A DNA stretch of 64,000 nt, taken from Inhella proteolytica. GTDB lineage: Bacteria; Pseudomonadota; Gammaproteobacteria; Burkholderiales; Burkholderiaceae_C. The notes beneath the pieces were generated by a model. It searched no databases, was not told the DNA's origin, and saw only the letters and a program-made list of their open reading frames with translations. The translations under genes were made by a program, and so were the position numbers. Positions 9,662-20,941 of the stretch are shown piece after piece (position 1 is the first letter of the stretch; each line of letters opens with the position of its first letter). The DNA is taken from positions 62,001-126,000 of the forward strand of contig NZ_JAEDAK010000003.1 of NCBI RefSeq assembly GCF_016093275.1. The letters run 5' to 3'.

Positions 9662-10711
9662 ATGCTTTGGGATCTCTTCTGCCGCGTCATCGACAACCAC
9701 GGTGATCTGGGCGTCACGCTGCGACTGGCCCGCAACCTGGTCGAGCGGGGGCAGCAGGTTCGTCTTTGGGTCGACGATGCCCGCGCCCTGGCCTGGATGG
9801 CCCCCGTTCCGAGCAAATGCATCACCATCCATGCCTGGCCGGAGTCGGAATGGCCCGTTGCAGCCGTGGGCGATGTGGTCATCGAGACCTTTGGCTGCGC
9901 ATTGCCCGAGCCCGTGCAGGCCCGCCTGGCGCGCACGCCACCGCTGTGGCTGAACCTCGAATACCTCAGCGCGGAGCCCTACACCCTGCGCTCACATCGC
10001 TTGCCATCGCCGGTGATGAGCGGTCCCGCCAGGGGCCTGAGCAAGACCTTCTGGTACCCCGGCTTCGTGCCGGGCAGCGGGGGCCTGCTGCGCGAGAAGG
10101 AGCTGGCACAGGCGCAAGCGGAGCATGACCGTGCAGCCTTTCTGACGGAGTTGGGGCTGCAGCCAAGAAGCGGCGAACGGCTCGTCAGCCTGTTCTGCTA
10201 CCTGCATGCGCCTCGCCAGGCCCTGCTGGATCGCTTGTCGGCCGAGCCGACGCTGCTGATTGGCATGGGGACCTGTGCCGAGGGACTGGAAGCCCGCGGG
10301 CAGCTGCGCATACGACACCTGCCCTGGCTGGACCAGGCCACTTACGACCGCTTGCTGTGGAGCTGCGACGTCAATGTGGTGCGCGGCGAGGATTCCTTCG
10401 TGCGCGCCCAATGGGCCGGCAAGCCCATGCTCTGGCACATCTACCGCCAGGACGATGACGCCCACGCCGCCAAGCTGCAGGCCTACCTGGACATCCGCTG
10501 GCCCGACCGCACGAGCCCTGTACGGCTGCTCTGGCAGGCTTGGAACGACCTTGGACCCGTGGCTGAGCTGGACATCCCTTCAGACCTGCAGGCGTGGAAT
10601 GAGGAAGCTCGAAGCTGGCGCACTGAACTCAGCCGACAAACCGACTTGTGCGACCAATTGCTCGCCTTTGCCGAGACAGCCTCCCCCGGAAGCCGTGCCG
10701 CGCCGGGTTAG
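9662..10711 (+). CDS. earP: EF-P arginine rhamnosyltransferase EarP
   Basis: Inverting glycosyltransferase that transfers rhamnose from dTDP-rhamnose to Arg32 of elongation factor P, needed for EF-P to rescue ribosomes stalled at proline stretches. The family N-terminus [15 protein letters not shown] contains the two conserved Asp residues (Asp11 and Asp15 here). Another signature is [19 protein letters not shown] near residues 243-261, with the conserved Glu. Its length of 349 residues is near the family norm. efp follows 110 bp downstream and carries Arg32, the matching acceptor. uvrC is divergent with only 37 bp between the starts. Confidence 0.95.
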   Translation: MLWDLFCRVIDNHGDLGVTLRLARNLVERGQQVRLWVDDARALAWMAPVPSKCITIHAWPESEWPVAAVGDVVIETFGCALPEPVQARLARTPPLWLNLEYLSAEPYTLRSHRLPSPVMSGPARGLSKTFWYPGFVPGSGGLLREKELAQAQAEHDRAAFLTELGLQPRSGERLVSLFCYLHAPRQALLDRLSAEPTLLIGMGTCAEGLEARGQLRIRHLPWLDQATYDRLLWSCDVNVVRGEDSFVRAQWAGKPMLWHIYRQDDDAHAAKLQAYLDIRWPDRTSPVRLLWQAWNDLGPVAELDIPSDLQAWNEEARSWRTELSRQTDLCDQLLAFAETASPGSRAAPG

Positions 10712-10777
10712 AATTGAGGGCTTTGCGCCCGCTGTCGCCCTGAGCGGACCTTATGGGCGCGCCACCCGCGAATGGAA

Positions 10778-10792
10778 CGCGCCTGCGGCGCG
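10778..10792. promoter_or_regulatory. Small hairpin in the efp leader
   Basis: The palindromic 15-mer CGCGCCTGCGGCGCG (6-bp stem, TGC loop) sits 30 bp upstream of the efp start. The identical 15-mer occurs at 56446-56460 in the carboxylase leader. No function can be assigned from the sequence. Confidence 0.3.
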
Positions 10793-10821
10793 CGCCCGCC
10801 TCAACCGCTGAAGATCCCACC

Positions 10822-11376
10822 ATGAAACTCGCCCAAGAAATCCGTGCCGGCAACGTCATCATGCAAGGCAAGGACCCGATGGTCGTGCTGAAAACCGAAT
10901 ACAGCCGCGGCGGCCGCGGTGCCGCCACGGTGCGCATGAAGATGAAGAACCTGCTGAACGGCGCCGGCGCCGAGGTGGTCTTCAAGGCCGACGACAAGAT
11001 GGACCAGATCATTCTGGACAAGAAGGACTGCACCTACACCTACTTCGCCGATCCGATGTACGTGTTCATGGACAGCGAGTACAACCAGTTCGAAGTCGAA
11101 GCCGAGAACATGGGCGACACCGTGCAGTACCTGCAGGACGGCATGGAAGTGGAAGTGGTGTTCTACGACGGCAAGGCCATCTCGGTCGAACTGCCGACCA
11201 CCATCGTGCGCGAAATCGAGACCGAGCCGGCCGTCAAGGGCGACACCTCGGGCAAGGTCATGAAGCCCGCCCGCATCGTCGGCACCGGCTTCGAGATCTC
11301 GGTGCCGCTGTTTGTGGAGTCGGGCGACAAGATTGAAATCGACACCCGCACGCACGAGTACAAGAAGCGCGTCTGA
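10822..11376 (+). CDS. efp: Elongation factor P (arginine-32 type)
   Basis: Translation factor that promotes peptide-bond formation at polyproline motifs. The ATG at 10822 gives the canonical start [16 protein letters not shown] and 184 residues; the frame upstream to 10753 is not conserved. The modified loop reads [10 protein letters not shown], with Arg at position 32, where E. coli-type EF-P has Lys34. This is the EarP-modified class and agrees with the earP gene directly upstream. The three beta-barrel domains run to the end, with the usual [19 protein letters not shown] and [12 protein letters not shown] plus-strand terminator follows within 25 bp. Confidence 0.97.
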   Translation: MKLAQEIRAGNVIMQGKDPMVVLKTEYSRGGRGAATVRMKMKNLLNGAGAEVVFKADDKMDQIILDKKDCTYTYFADPMYVFMDSEYNQFEVEAENMGDTVQYLQDGMEVEVVFYDGKAISVELPTTIVREIETEPAVKGDTSGKVMKPARIVGTGFEISVPLFVESGDKIEIDTRTHEYKKRV

Positions 11377-11396
11377 GCCGCCTCTGACCCCCACGA

Positions 11397-11428
11397 ACAA
11401 GGGCGCCATCGGCGCCCTTGTTTGCTTT
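11397..11428 (+). terminator. Terminator after efp
   Basis: A 9-bp stem AAGGGCGCC/GGCGCCCTT with loop ATC (11399-11419) is followed by GTTTGCTTT on the plus strand, 22 bp after the efp stop. Confidence 0.8.
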
Positions 11429-11436
11429 CGGGAGCA

Positions 11437-11463
11437 CAAAAAAAGGGGCCCGAAGGCCCCTTT
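11437..11463 (-). terminator. Terminator after the OmpA-like gene
   Basis: The stem AAAGGGGCC/GGCCCCTTT with a four-base loop (11442-11463) is followed on the minus strand by a run of T residues ending TTTTTTTTGTG. It lies 18 bp past the OmpA-like stop codon, back to back with the efp terminator. Confidence 0.8.
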
Positions 11464-11480
11464 CCCGTCAACACAGGTCT

Positions 11481-12191
11481 TTACTTCTTCGGGGTCACGG
11501 TGCGCGTACCAACGACCTCGATCTCGACGCGGCGGTTCTTCGCCTTGCCTTCCTTGGTCTTGTTGTCGGCCACCGGGCTCTTCTCGCCCTTGCCCTCGGT
11601 GTACACGCGGTTGGCCTCGATGCCCTTGCCGGTCAAGTAGGCCTTCACGGCTTCGGCACGGCGCACCGACAGCTTCTGGTTGTACTCATCGGAGCCGTCA
11701 CTGTCGGTGTGACCCACGGCGATGATGACCTCCAGGTTGATGGCACCCATCTTGGAAGCCAGATCGTCCAGCTTGGCCTTGGCTTCGGGCTTGAGCACCG
11801 ACTTGTCCACATCAAAGAAGGCGTCGGCCGCGTAGGTCACCTTCTCGACGATGGGCTTGGGCGGAGCCGGCGGCGCCACCGGAGCTGGTGCGGGCGGCTG
11901 GGCAGCGGGCATGGCCGGCGCGGGCGGCGGAGCCGGCGGGGCCGGCGGCGGCTGCAGGGCGCCATCGCAATCCTGGTTCGGGAATGCCTTCAGACCCTTC
12001 AGGTTCTCAACCTTCTTGGCCGCCGTGGCCGGCGTCCAGAAGTTGTTGCGCCAGCAATGCTCGCTGGTGCCGTTGAGCCAGACAAGCTTGCCATCGCCGC
12101 TCATCCAGTTGTCATTGACTTGAGCCTGAGCGCCAGCCTGGGCAAAAGCGGCCAAGGCCAGAAGCGAGGCCACGCGGGTCAGTTTCTTCAT
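11481..12191 (-). CDS. OmpA-family outer-membrane/peptidoglycan-binding protein
   Basis: The ATG at 12191 is set by a strong GAGGAGA Shine-Dalgarno and gives 236 residues starting with a Sec signal peptide (MKKLTRVASLLALAAFAQAGAQA). There is no eight-strand beta-barrel. A short region with Trp and a possible disulfide pair (HCWRNN, QDCDGA) is followed by a long Pro/Ala linker and then a C-terminal OmpA domain. The latter has the peptidoglycan-binding signature VGHTDSDGSDEYNQKLSVRR and GKGEKSPVADN. This architecture is common for betaproteobacterial OmpA-like proteins upstream of gyrA. It probably tethers the envelope to peptidoglycan; abundant expression is suggested by the strong RBS and terminator. 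Confidence 0.9.
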   Translation of the reverse strand: MKKLTRVASLLALAAFAQAGAQAQVNDNWMSGDGKLVWLNGTSEHCWRNNFWTPATAAKKVENLKGLKAFPNQDCDGALQPPPAPPAPPPAPAMPAAQPPAPAPVAPPAPPKPIVEKVTYAADAFFDVDKSVLKPEAKAKLDDLASKMGAINLEVIIAVGHTDSDGSDEYNQKLSVRRAEAVKAYLTGKGIEANRVYTEGKGEKSPVADNKTKEGKAKNRRVEIEVVGTRTVTPKK

Positions 12192-12470
12192 TCGTTCTCC
12201 TCTCAAGGGTGGGGCGATCAGCCCGAACTTGGTCAGGTCAGCCGCGGATTGGGAGCCCGCCGGCATGGATGGATTCACAAATTGCAAAAACCATTCTGCC
12301 ACCCGGCTATTCCAGCGAAGCATTGTGCGGGTGGGTCCCGCAGCCATGTGACGCTGTTGCACATGAGAGACAAGCCCGCAACCCTAGAATCGCCGGCTCT
12401 TTTGCCTCCCATTTCACTCGGGCGCAGCTTGCGGTTTGTGCACGCCTGAGCGGAAAAGCCGGTTACCAGA

Positions 12471-15134
12471 ATGACGTCCCAATTCGCCAAGGAAACCCTG
12501 CCCATCAGCCTCGAAGAGGAGATGCGCCGCTCCTACCTCGATTACGCGATGAGCGTGATCGTGGGGCGCGCCCTCCCCGATGCCCGGGACGGCCTGAAGC
12601 CAGTGCATCGGCGCGTGCTGTTCGCCATGCACGAGCTGAACAACGACTGGAACCGCCCGTACAAGAAGTCCGCCCGTATCGTGGGCGACGTCATCGGTAA
12701 ATACCACCCGCACGGCGACAGCGCGGTGTACGACACCATCGTGCGCATGGCGCAGGATTTCAGCCTGCGTCACATGTTGGTGGATGGCCAGGGCAATTTC
12801 GGTTCGGTGGACGGCGATAACGCAGCAGCCATGCGGTACACCGAAATCCGGCTGTCGAAGATCGCCCACGAAATGCTGGCCGATATCGACAAGGAAACCG
12901 TCAATTTCGGGCCGAACTACGACGGCTCGGAAAAGGAACCCCTGGTCCTGCCGACCCGGCTGCCCAATCTGCTGGTGAATGGCGCAGCGGGTATTGCCGT
13001 GGGTATGGCCACCAACATCCCGCCCCACAACCTCAACGAGGTGGTGGACGCCTGCATGCACATGCTGCGCCACCCGGACGCCACGGTGGACGAGTTGATG
13101 GGCTTCATCCCGGCGCCTGACTTCCCCACCGCCGGCATCATCTATGGCCTGGAAGGCGTGCGCGAGGGCTATCGCACCGGCCGGGGCCGCGTGGTGATGC
13201 GTGCCAAAACGCATTTCGAGGACATCGACCGCGGTCAGCGCCAGGCCATCATCGTTGACGAGATTCCGTATCAAGTTAACAAGAAGACCCTGCTGGAGCG
13301 CATTGCCGAGCTGGTGCAGGAAAAGAAGCTCGAAGGCATCTCGCACATCCAGGACGAGTCGGACAAATCCGGCATGCGCGTGGTCATCGAGCTCAAGCGC
13401 GGTGAAGTGCCCGAGGTGGTGCTGAACAACCTGTACAAGCAGACGCAGTTGCAAGACAGCTTCGGCATGAACATGGTGGCCCTGATCGATGGGCAGCCCA
13501 AGCTGTGCAATCTGCGCGATCTGATCTCGGTCTTCCTGGAGCACCGCCGCGAGGTGGTGACCCGCCGCACCGTGTTCGAGCTGCGCAAGGCGCGCGAGCG
13601 CGGCCATGTGCTGGAAGGCCTAGCGGTGGCGCTGGCCAACATCGACGAGTTCATCCAGATCATCAAGAACTCGCCCACGCCGCCGCTGGCCAAGGCCGAG
13701 CTGATGGCGCGCCGCTGGGATTCGAGCCTTGTGCGCGAGATGCTGGTGCGCGCCAACAGCGAGAACACCGGCGGCGCCGCCGCCTACCGGCCTGACGGTC
13801 TGGAGCCGCAGTTCGGCTTGCAGACTGACGGCCTGTATTCGCTCTCGGACACCCAGGCCAGCGAAATCCTGCAGATGCGCCTGCAGCGCCTCACCGGCCT
13901 GGAGCAGGACAAGATCGTTGGCGAGTACAAGGACGTCATGGCGCAGATTGCCGATCTGCTCGACATCCTGGCCAAGCCCGAACGCGTCACCGCCATCATT
14001 GGCGACGAACTTGGCACGCTGAAGGCCGAGTTTGGCCAGACCAAGCTGGGCGAGCGCCGTTCGGTGATCGAGCGCAACGCGCAAGAACTGGGCACCGAGG
14101 ATCTGATCACCCCCACCGACATGGTGGTCACGCTCAGCCACACCGGCTACATCAAGAGCCAGGCTCTGAGCGAATACCGGGCGCAGCGCCGCGGCGGCCG
14201 CGGCAAACAAGCCGCCGCCACCAAGGAAGACGACTGGATCGACCAGCTGTTCATAGCGAACACGCACGACTGGATCCTGTGCTTCACCAACCGTGGCCGC
14301 GTGTACTGGCTGAAGGTCTGGGAAGTGCCGCAGGGCAGCCGCAATTCGCGCGGCAAGCCCATCGTCAACATGTTCCCGCTGCAGCAGGACGAAAAGGTGT
14401 CGGTGGTGCTGCCGCTGTCGGGCGAGTTCCGCAGCTTCCCGGAAAGCCACTTCATCTTCATGTGCACCGCCCAGGGCACGGTGAAGAAGACCTCGCTGAA
14501 GGAATTCAGCAACCCGCGCAAGGCCGGCATCATTGCGGTGGACCTGGATCCGGGCGATGTGCTGATCGGCGCCGCGCTGACCGATGGCCACCACGACGTC
14601 ATGCTGTTCAGCGACGGTGGCAAGGCGGTGCGCTTTGACGAGGATGATGTGCGCGCCATGGGCCGCCAGGCGCGCGGTGTGCGCGGCATGCAGCTGGAAG
14701 ACGGCCAGTCCGTCATTGCCATGCTGGTCGCGGAAGACGAGACGCAATCGGTGCTGACCGCGACCGAAAACGGTTTCGGCAAGCGCACCAGCATCGTCGA
14801 GTACACCCGACATGGCCGCGGCACCAAGGGCATGATCGCCATCCAGCAAAGCGAGCGCAACGGCAAGGTCGTGGCCGCCACGCTGGTGCGCCCCGAGGAC
14901 GAAATCATGCTGATCACCGACAAGGGCGTGCTGGTGCGCACCCGCGTCGCCGAGATCCGCGAACTGGGCCGTGCCACCCAAGGCGTGACCCTGATTGCAC
15001 TGGACGATGGCAGCAAGCTCAGTGGGCTGCAGCGCATCGTCGAGAACGACGCCGGCGACGGCAGTGAGCCCAACCCTGCCGCCGACGCCAACGAGGCTGG
15101 CGACGCAGGCGAAACCAACGGAGAAACCGCATGA
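12471..15134 (+). CDS. gyrA: DNA gyrase subunit A
   Basis: Type II topoisomerase subunit that breaks and rejoins DNA to introduce negative supercoils with GyrB. Catalytic Tyr123 lies in AAAMRYTE. The quinolone-resistance region reads [18 protein letters not shown] with Ser84 and Asp88, the susceptible residues at E. coli positions 83 and 87. The C-terminal beta-pinwheel has the GyrA-box QRRGGRGKQ (about residue 565). It has an acidic, Ala/Asn-rich tail. The 887 residues are normal length. It opens a plus-strand run; the 279 bp upstream hold the shared divergent region with the OmpA-like gene, with no confident promoter seen. Confidence 0.98.
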   Translation: MTSQFAKETLPISLEEEMRRSYLDYAMSVIVGRALPDARDGLKPVHRRVLFAMHELNNDWNRPYKKSARIVGDVIGKYHPHGDSAVYDTIVRMAQDFSLRHMLVDGQGNFGSVDGDNAAAMRYTEIRLSKIAHEMLADIDKETVNFGPNYDGSEKEPLVLPTRLPNLLVNGAAGIAVGMATNIPPHNLNEVVDACMHMLRHPDATVDELMGFIPAPDFPTAGIIYGLEGVREGYRTGRGRVVMRAKTHFEDIDRGQRQAIIVDEIPYQVNKKTLLERIAELVQEKKLEGISHIQDESDKSGMRVVIELKRGEVPEVVLNNLYKQTQLQDSFGMNMVALIDGQPKLCNLRDLISVFLEHRREVVTRRTVFELRKARERGHVLEGLAVALANIDEFIQIIKNSPTPPLAKAELMARRWDSSLVREMLVRANSENTGGAAAYRPDGLEPQFGLQTDGLYSLSDTQASEILQMRLQRLTGLEQDKIVGEYKDVMAQIADLLDILAKPERVTAIIGDELGTLKAEFGQTKLGERRSVIERNAQELGTEDLITPTDMVVTLSHTGYIKSQALSEYRAQRRGGRGKQAAATKEDDWIDQLFIANTHDWILCFTNRGRVYWLKVWEVPQGSRNSRGKPIVNMFPLQQDEKVSVVLPLSGEFRSFPESHFIFMCTAQGTVKKTSLKEFSNPRKAGIIAVDLDPGDVLIGAALTDGHHDVMLFSDGGKAVRFDEDDVRAMGRQARGVRGMQLEDGQSVIAMLVAEDETQSVLTATENGFGKRTSIVEYTRHGRGTKGMIAIQQSERNGKVVAATLVRPEDEIMLITDKGVLVRTRVAEIRELGRATQGVTLIALDDGSKLSGLQRIVENDAGDGSEPNPAADANEAGDAGETNGETA

Positions 15135-15700
15135 ACGCCCCTTCCCTCGTCCTGGCCGCGCTGCTGATCAGCGCCAGCGCCCTCGCTCCCGCCCAGGCGC
15201 AAAGCAAGAAGGAACTGGCCGCCAAGATCGTCACGCTGCAGAAGGCGCAGCACGAGCAGTTCGGCATGAACCTGGCGCAGGCGCCGATCCAGCAACTGGT
15301 GCAGAACGCCGGTCAGGTGCTGCGCGCCCGCGTGCCTGCCGACAAGCGCGAGGCCACCGGCAAGGCCATGGACGATGAGCTGCGCGCCTACTTGAAGGAC
15401 GTCGGCCCGGCGCTGCGCGCCAGCGCCGTCAAGCACGCCGGCGAGCAGCTGACGGCCAAGCTGGAGGCCGATTTCAACGAGGCCGAGCTCAAGCAGGTGC
15501 TGCAGTTCCTGGAGTCACCGGCCATCCGCCGCTACCACCAGATGGGCGCCGAGTTGAACAACACCGTGGCGCAGAAGGTGCTCGGCGACAACCGCAGCCT
15601 GATCGAGGCGCGCGCCAAGGCCCTGGATCAGAAGCTCGCTGAGTTGCTGGGCGTCAAGCCGGCCGGCAACGCCCCCGCCGCCAGCGCCACCAAGCCCTGA
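15131..15700 (+). CDS. DUF2059 periplasmic protein
   Basis: Exported protein of 189 residues with a Sec signal peptide ([15 protein letters not shown], cleavage after about residue 23) and a mostly alpha-helical body containing a DUF2059-like segment ([24 protein letters not shown]). Function is unknown for the family. The start overlaps the gyrA stop as ATGA (15131-15134) and serC starts immediately after its stop codon, so it is translated within the gyrA-serC run. A DUF2059 or OmpA gene between gyrA and serC is a recurring arrangement in this order. Confidence 0.8.
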   Translation: MNAPSLVLAALLISASALAPAQAQSKKELAAKIVTLQKAQHEQFGMNLAQAPIQQLVQNAGQVLRARVPADKREATGKAMDDELRAYLKDVGPALRASAVKHAGEQLTAKLEADFNEAELKQVLQFLESPAIRRYHQMGAELNNTVAQKVLGDNRSLIEARAKALDQKLAELLGVKPAGNAPAASATKP

Positions 15701-16813
15701 ATGGCCGCGGCGCGCCCCTTCAATTTCTCGGCCGGCCCGGCCGCCCTGCCGCTGCCGGTGCTGGAGCGTGCGGCGGCCGAGATGACGGACTGGCAGGGCA
15801 GCGGCATGTCCGTGATGGAGATGAGCCATCGCGGGCCGGAGTTCCAGTCCATCATCCGCAAGGCCGAGGGCGATCTGCGCCAGTTGCAGGGCCTGCCCGA
15901 GGACTTCGCCATCTTGTTCATGCAGGGCGGCGCCCTGGCCGAGAACGCCATCGTGCCGCTGAACCTGGCCCACAAGGGCCGGGTGGATGTGCTGGTCACC
16001 GGCTCCTGGTCGGCCAAGAGTGCCAACGAGGCGGCGCGTTATGCCGATGTACAGCGTGTCGTCGACACCCAACCCGGTGGCTACCTCGACATCCCGCCCG
16101 CCAGCACCTGGGCCCTGCGGTCCGATGTGGATTACGTCCACCTGTGCTCGAACGAAACCATCGATGGGGTGGAGTTCGCCGAACTGCCGGACCTGCAGAC
16201 GCTGGGCTGCCAGGCCCCCCTGGTGGTGGATTGCTCGTCCAACCAGCTGTCCCGCCCGTTCGATTGGTCGCGCGTCGGGCTGGCCTTTGGCGGCGCCCAG
16301 AAGAACATCGGCCCGGCCGGGCTGACGCTGGTCTATGTGCGGCGTGAGTTGCTGCGCAGCCCGCTGCCGGCCTGCCCCACCGCCTTCAGCTTCGAGACCG
16401 TGGCGCGCGAAGGCTCGATGTTCAACACCCCGCCGACCTACGCCATCTACCTGGCGGGTCTGGTGTTCGAGTGGGCGCTGGGCTTCGAGTACGCCGGCCT
16501 GCGCGGCCTGGCCGCCTTGGAAGCCCAGAACCGCGACAAGGCCGCCCTGCTCTACGGCTTCCTGGATCGCTCGGCCCTGTTCTTCAATCCGGTGCGGCCG
16601 GACGTGCGTTCGCGCATGAACGTGCCCTTCTTCCTGCGCGAATCCGGCCTGACGGACACTTTCCTGGCGCAGGCCGGGGCCGCCGGCCTGCTGCAATTGA
16701 AGGGCCACAAGAGCAAGGGCGGCTGCCGCGCTTCGCTCTACAACGCCATGCCGCTGGCGGGCGTTCAGGCCCTGGTTGACTTCATGCAGGACTTTGAACG
16801 CCGCCATGGCTGA
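15701..16813 (+). CDS. serC: Phosphoserine aminotransferase
   Basis: PLP-dependent class V aminotransferase converting 3-phosphohydroxypyruvate to phosphoserine, and in many bacteria also acting in pyridoxine synthesis. N-terminal signature [16 protein letters not shown], then [13 protein letters not shown]. The PLP-binding Lys is Lys201 in [12 protein letters not shown]. The C-terminal [12 protein letters not shown] is also family-typical. Length 370 residues. ATG directly abuts the preceding stop codon, and pheA starts 8 nt before its own stop, so the gene is translationally embedded in the run. Confidence 0.96.
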   Translation: MAAARPFNFSAGPAALPLPVLERAAAEMTDWQGSGMSVMEMSHRGPEFQSIIRKAEGDLRQLQGLPEDFAILFMQGGALAENAIVPLNLAHKGRVDVLVTGSWSAKSANEAARYADVQRVVDTQPGGYLDIPPASTWALRSDVDYVHLCSNETIDGVEFAELPDLQTLGCQAPLVVDCSSNQLSRPFDWSRVGLAFGGAQKNIGPAGLTLVYVRRELLRSPLPACPTAFSFETVAREGSMFNTPPTYAIYLAGLVFEWALGFEYAGLRGLAALEAQNRDKAALLYGFLDRSALFFNPVRPDVRSRMNVPFFLRESGLTDTFLAQAGAAGLLQLKGHKSKGGCRASLYNAMPLAGVQALVDFMQDFERRHG

Positions 16814-17906
16814 CACCCAAGACCAGGCCCTTGCCGGGCTGCGCACCCAGATCGACGCCGTCGATCGGGAAATGCTGGACCTCCTGAACCGGCGTGCCGG
16901 CCTGGCCCAGAAGGTGGGCGAGATCAAGAAGCACCAGGGCAGCCTGGTCTTTCGCCCGGAGCGCGAGGCCGCCGTCATCGCCGGCCTCAAGCAGCACAAC
17001 CCGGGGCCGCTGAAGAACGACAACATCGCGCCGATCTGGCGCGAGATCATGAGTGCCTGCCGGGCGCTGGAGACCCCTACCCGGGTCGCCTACCTGGGCC
17101 CGGCCGGCACCTTTTCCGAGCAGGCGGCGCTGGGCTTCTTCGGCTCCAGCATCGTGCGCGTGCCCTGCAGCAACATCGACGAAGTCTTCCACGTCACCAG
17201 CGCGGGGGCGGCGGATTTCGGCGTCGTGCCGGTCGAGAATTCGACCGAGGGCGGCGTGGCCCGCACGCTGGACCTGCTGCTTTCGACGCCGCTCTTCATC
17301 GTGGCCGAGACCAGCCTGTTCGTGCGCCACAACCTGCTGCGCGCGCAAGACAGCCTGGAAGGCATCCAGGCCGTGTGTGCGCACCCGCAAGCGCTGGCGC
17401 AATGCCAGGGCTGGCTGGCCCAGCACCTGCCGCACGCCGAACGGCGCCCGGTATCGAGCAATGCCGAAGGCGCCCGCCTGGCCGCGCAGGACACGAGCCT
17501 GGCCGCCATCGCCAGCACCCGTGCCGGCAGCGAGTACGGACTGCACCTGGTGGCCCCGGCCATCCAGGACGACGCCCACAACCGCACCCGTTTCGCGGTG
17601 CTGACCCAGCCCGAGCAGCACCCTAGCCCGCGCGCCAGTGGCAACGACTGCACCTCGCTGGTGGTGTCGGTGCTGAATAGACCCGGCGCCCTGCACGATC
17701 TGGTGCTGCCACTCAAGCAGCACGATGTCTCCATGACCCGCTTCGAGTCGCGCCCGGCGCGTTCGGGTGGCCAATGGGAGTACTACTTCTACATCGATCT
17801 GCAGGGTCATCCCGACGATGCCAAAGTGGCCGCAGCCCTGAAAGAATTGCGCGCCAACTGCGCCTTCTTCAAGGTGCTGGGCACTTACCCCCTGGATACC
17901 CACTGA
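16806..17906 (+). CDS. pheA: Chorismate mutase / prephenate dehydratase (P-protein)
   Basis: Bifunctional enzyme converting chorismate to prephenate and on to phenylpyruvate. The ATG at 16806 gives 366 residues. An N-terminal AroQ-type mutase helix bundle ([20 protein letters not shown]) is followed by the prephenate dehydratase domain ([35 protein letters not shown], with the catalytic Thr in NRTRF). A C-terminal ACT domain follows ([20 protein letters not shown], then the feedback-site ESRPARSG), which normally senses phenylalanine. In many related genomes hisC lies between pheA and tyrA; here tyrA follows after only 4 bp. Confidence 0.96.
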   Translation: MADTQDQALAGLRTQIDAVDREMLDLLNRRAGLAQKVGEIKKHQGSLVFRPEREAAVIAGLKQHNPGPLKNDNIAPIWREIMSACRALETPTRVAYLGPAGTFSEQAALGFFGSSIVRVPCSNIDEVFHVTSAGAADFGVVPVENSTEGGVARTLDLLLSTPLFIVAETSLFVRHNLLRAQDSLEGIQAVCAHPQALAQCQGWLAQHLPHAERRPVSSNAEGARLAAQDTSLAAIASTRAGSEYGLHLVAPAIQDDAHNRTRFAVLTQPEQHPSPRASGNDCTSLVVSVLNRPGALHDLVLPLKQHDVSMTRFESRPARSGGQWEYYFYIDLQGHPDDAKVAAALKELRANCAFFKVLGTYPLDTH

Positions 17907-17910
17907 CCGC

Positions 17911-18837
17911 ATGTCGCGCATCCTCAGACCCCAATTCCAGCAACTCGGCGTGATCGGCTGCGGGCTGATCGGCGGCAGCTTTGCGCTGGCCGCCAAACGC
18001 GCCGGCCTGGTCAAGCGGGTCATGGGCTATAGCAAGTCCCCCAGCACCACCGAGGCTGCCAAGCGCCTGGGTGTCATCGACGTGGCAGCCGAGTCTGCAC
18101 TGCTGGCGGTGTCGGGTTCGGATCTGGTGCTGGTGGCCGTGCCGGTCTCGGCCACTGAGGCCACGCTGCGTGCCATTCGCCATCTGGTGCAGATCCAGCC
18201 CAACACCCTGTTCATGGACGTGGGCTCGACCAAGGCCGACGTGGCCATTGCCGCGCAGAAGGTGCTGGGCGATCTGGCCGGGCAGTTCGTGCCCGCCCAC
18301 CCGATTGCCGGCAAGGAACTGGCCGGCGTACAAAACGCCGATGCCCAGCTTTTCCAGGGCCGTCAAGTGGTGCTGACGCCGCTGCCCGAGAACGACGCCG
18401 GCACGGTGCAGAAGGCCGCCGGCGTGTGGGCCGCGCTGGGCTGCAAGGTGTTGCGCATGACGCCCGAGAACCACGATGCCGCCTACGCGGCCGTGAGCCA
18501 CTTTCCGCACCTGCTTGCCTTTGCCTATTTCCAGTCGGTGATGCGCCAGCCCTCAGGCCGCGAGTTCATGGAACTGGCTGGTACCGGCTTTCGCGACTTC
18601 ACCCGCATCGCCGGCGGTGACCCCAATGTCTGGCGCGACATCCTGCTGGCGAATCGCGACGAGGTGCTGCACCAGTCGCAGCGCTTCCGTTCGGTGCTCG
18701 ATCGCTTCGAACATTGGCTGAAGGAAGGCGACCGCGACGCCATCGAGACCCTGCTCAAGCAGGTCAGCGAAGCGCGCAACAAGTGGTCCCCGGCCTTCTT
18801 TGACGCCGAGGACGGCGAGCCCTCCTCCCACTTCTGA
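17911..18837 (+). CDS. tyrA: Prephenate dehydrogenase
   Basis: NAD(P)-dependent oxidative decarboxylation of prephenate to 4-hydroxyphenylpyruvate for tyrosine. The N-terminal Rossmann motif is [21 protein letters not shown]. Downstream DVGSTKADV and [19 protein letters not shown] hold the catalytic His region, and the helical C-terminal domain includes [13 protein letters not shown]. At 308 residues it is the monofunctional type without a fused mutase or ACT domain. It sits between pheA and the aroA-cmk fusion. Confidence 0.95.
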   Translation: MSRILRPQFQQLGVIGCGLIGGSFALAAKRAGLVKRVMGYSKSPSTTEAAKRLGVIDVAAESALLAVSGSDLVLVAVPVSATEATLRAIRHLVQIQPNTLFMDVGSTKADVAIAAQKVLGDLAGQFVPAHPIAGKELAGVQNADAQLFQGRQVVLTPLPENDAGTVQKAAGVWAALGCKVLRMTPENHDAAYAAVSHFPHLLAFAYFQSVMRQPSGREFMELAGTGFRDFTRIAGGDPNVWRDILLANRDEVLHQSQRFRSVLDRFEHWLKEGDRDAIETLLKQVSEARNKWSPAFFDAEDGEPSSHF

Positions 18838-18863
18838 CCCCGGCGCGCCCCGCGCCGCTGCCC

Positions 18864-20879
18864 ATGCTGAAGATCCCCTTTCTGGACCTGCCACCGCTGC
18901 GCGGTGCTGCCGGTACCGTCCGCCTGCCCGGCTCCAAGAGCATCTCCAACCGCCTGCTGCTGCTGGCCGCCTTGGCCGAGGGCGAGACCCGCATCGAGCA
19001 GTTGCTGGATGCCGACGACACCGCCGTGATGCTGGAAGCGCTGCGCGCGCTGGGCTGCGCCTGGCACCGCGGCAGCGATGGCAGCGTGACGCTGCGCGGC
19101 CTGGGTGGGCACCTGCCGGTTTCGGCAGCGGACTGCTTCCTCGGCAATGCCGGCACCGCCATGCGCCCCCTGGCCGCGGCGCTGGCCCTGCTGGCCGCGC
19201 GTGACGGTGGCCGCTACACCCTGCGCGGCGTGCCGCGCATGCACGAGCGGCCCATCAGGGACCTGGTGGACGCGCTGCGTGGCCTGGGCTGCCAGATCGA
19301 AGACCTGGGCCAGCCCGGCTACCCGCCGCTGGCCCTGTGCGGCCCCAGCCCCTTGCGCCTGGCCGAGCCGGTGCGCGTGCGCGGTGACGTCTCCAGCCAG
19401 TTCCTGACCGCCCTGCTGCTGACCCTGCCCCTGGTGGCGCAGCAGGATGTGGTAATCGAGGTCGAGGGCGAGCTGATCTCCAAGCCCTACGTCGAGATCA
19501 CCCTGGCCCTGCTGGCGCGCTTTGGCGTGCAGGTGCAGCGCGAGGGCTGGCAGCGCTTCATCATCCCGGCCGGCAGCCGGCTGCGCTCGCCAGGCCGCCT
19601 GGTGGTGGAAGGTGACGCCTCGGCAGCCTCCTACTTCATCGCGCTGGGCGCGCTGGCCGCCAGCGCGGAACCGGTGCGCATCGAAGGCATCGGCCGCGAT
19701 GCCCTGCAAGGCGACGTGCGCTTTGCCGATGCCGCCGCCGCCATGGGTGCCGAGATCCGCTGGCTGGACCATGCGCTGGAAGTCAAGCGGGGCCGCTGGC
19801 CGCTGCAAGGCATCGAACTGGACTGCGTGGCCATCCCCGACGCCGCCATGACCCTGGCCGTAATGGCCCTGTTTGCCGACAGCCCGACCCGGCTGACCGG
19901 CATCGCCAGCTGGCGCGTCAAGGAAACCGACCGCATCGCCGCCATGGCCGCCGAGCTGCGCAAGCTGGGCGCCCACGTGGCCGAAGGGCTGGACTGGATC
20001 GAGGTCCAGCCCCTGCCCGCCCCGGCCTGGCAGCGCGCCGCCATCCACACCTACGACGACCACCGCATGGCGATGTGCTTTTCGCTTGCCGCCCTGCACC
20101 CGCTGGCCGGCGCGCAGCCGCAGGCGCTGCGCATCCTGGACCCGGGCTGCGTGGCCAAGACCTTCCCGGACTATTTCGAGACCCTCTTCAGCCTGGTGCA
20201 GGCGGATCCGCACGACGTGCCGGTACTGTGCATCGACGGCCCGACGGCTTCCGGCAAGGGCACGCTGGCCGATCAAGTCGCCCAGCGCCTGGGCTATGCG
20301 GTGCTGGATTCCGGCGCGCTCTACCGCGCCACCGCACTCGCCGCACAATGCGCCGGCGTCTCGCTGCAGGACGAAGAACGGCTGGCCAGCCTGGCGGCGA
20401 CCCTTCCCCTGCATTTCGACGGCGGGCGCTGCTTCCTGGACGACGAGGACGTGACCGACGCGCTGCGCGCCGAGGCCGTCGGCCAAGGCGCCTCCACGGT
20501 GGCGGCCCTGCCCAAGGTGCGCCAGGCCCTGCACCAGCTGCAGCTGAGCTTCCGGCGCGTGCCCGGCCTGGTGGCGGACGGGCGCGACATGGGCACGGCG
20601 ATCTTCCCGGACTCCGAACTCAAGGTCTTTCTCACGGCCAGCGCCGCCAAACGCGCCGAGCGCCGCCATAAGCAATTGATGGAAAAGGGCTTTTCCGCTA
20701 ATATCACGGGCTTGCTCCGGGACTTGGAGGAGCGGGACGCGCGCGACAAGAATCGCAGCGCCTCGCCCTTGAAGCCCGCGCAAGACGCCCGCTTGCTCGA
20801 CAACTCGGATCTGGACATCGAAGCCTCGGTGAACCAGGTTCTGACGTGGTGGAGCGAAGGGCGGCCCTTCCCGGGCTGA
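18864..20879 (+). CDS. aroA-cmk: Fused EPSP synthase / cytidylate kinase
   Basis: One uninterrupted frame of 671 residues with two complete enzymes. Residues 1 to about 440 are 5-enolpyruvylshikimate-3-phosphate synthase of class I (glyphosate-sensitive type): [35 protein letters not shown], the catalytic Asp in [14 protein letters not shown], and [20 protein letters not shown]. From about residue 455 a cytidylate kinase begins with P-loop [16 protein letters not shown], followed by [32 protein letters not shown] and [16 protein letters not shown]. In most bacteria these are two adjacent genes. No stop codon or RBS separates them here, so the product should be bifunctional in shikimate and pyrimidine nucleotide metabolism. 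The fusion is known in some proteobacterial lineages. Confidence 0.95.
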   Translation: MLKIPFLDLPPLRGAAGTVRLPGSKSISNRLLLLAALAEGETRIEQLLDADDTAVMLEALRALGCAWHRGSDGSVTLRGLGGHLPVSAADCFLGNAGTAMRPLAAALALLAARDGGRYTLRGVPRMHERPIRDLVDALRGLGCQIEDLGQPGYPPLALCGPSPLRLAEPVRVRGDVSSQFLTALLLTLPLVAQQDVVIEVEGELISKPYVEITLALLARFGVQVQREGWQRFIIPAGSRLRSPGRLVVEGDASAASYFIALGALAASAEPVRIEGIGRDALQGDVRFADAAAAMGAEIRWLDHALEVKRGRWPLQGIELDCVAIPDAAMTLAVMALFADSPTRLTGIASWRVKETDRIAAMAAELRKLGAHVAEGLDWIEVQPLPAPAWQRAAIHTYDDHRMAMCFSLAALHPLAGAQPQALRILDPGCVAKTFPDYFETLFSLVQADPHDVPVLCIDGPTASGKGTLADQVAQRLGYAVLDSGALYRATALAAQCAGVSLQDEERLASLAATLPLHFDGGRCFLDDEDVTDALRAEAVGQGASTVAALPKVRQALHQLQLSFRRVPGLVADGRDMGTAIFPDSELKVFLTASAAKRAERRHKQLMEKGFSANITGLLRDLEERDARDKNRSASPLKPAQDARLLDNSDLDIEASVNQVLTWWSEGRPFPG

Positions 20880-20941
20880 GACCGCCCGGCGCACCGCGCC
20901 CCAGCCTCAACCTTTCGAAGAGCAACCGCCGTCTGCGGTCG

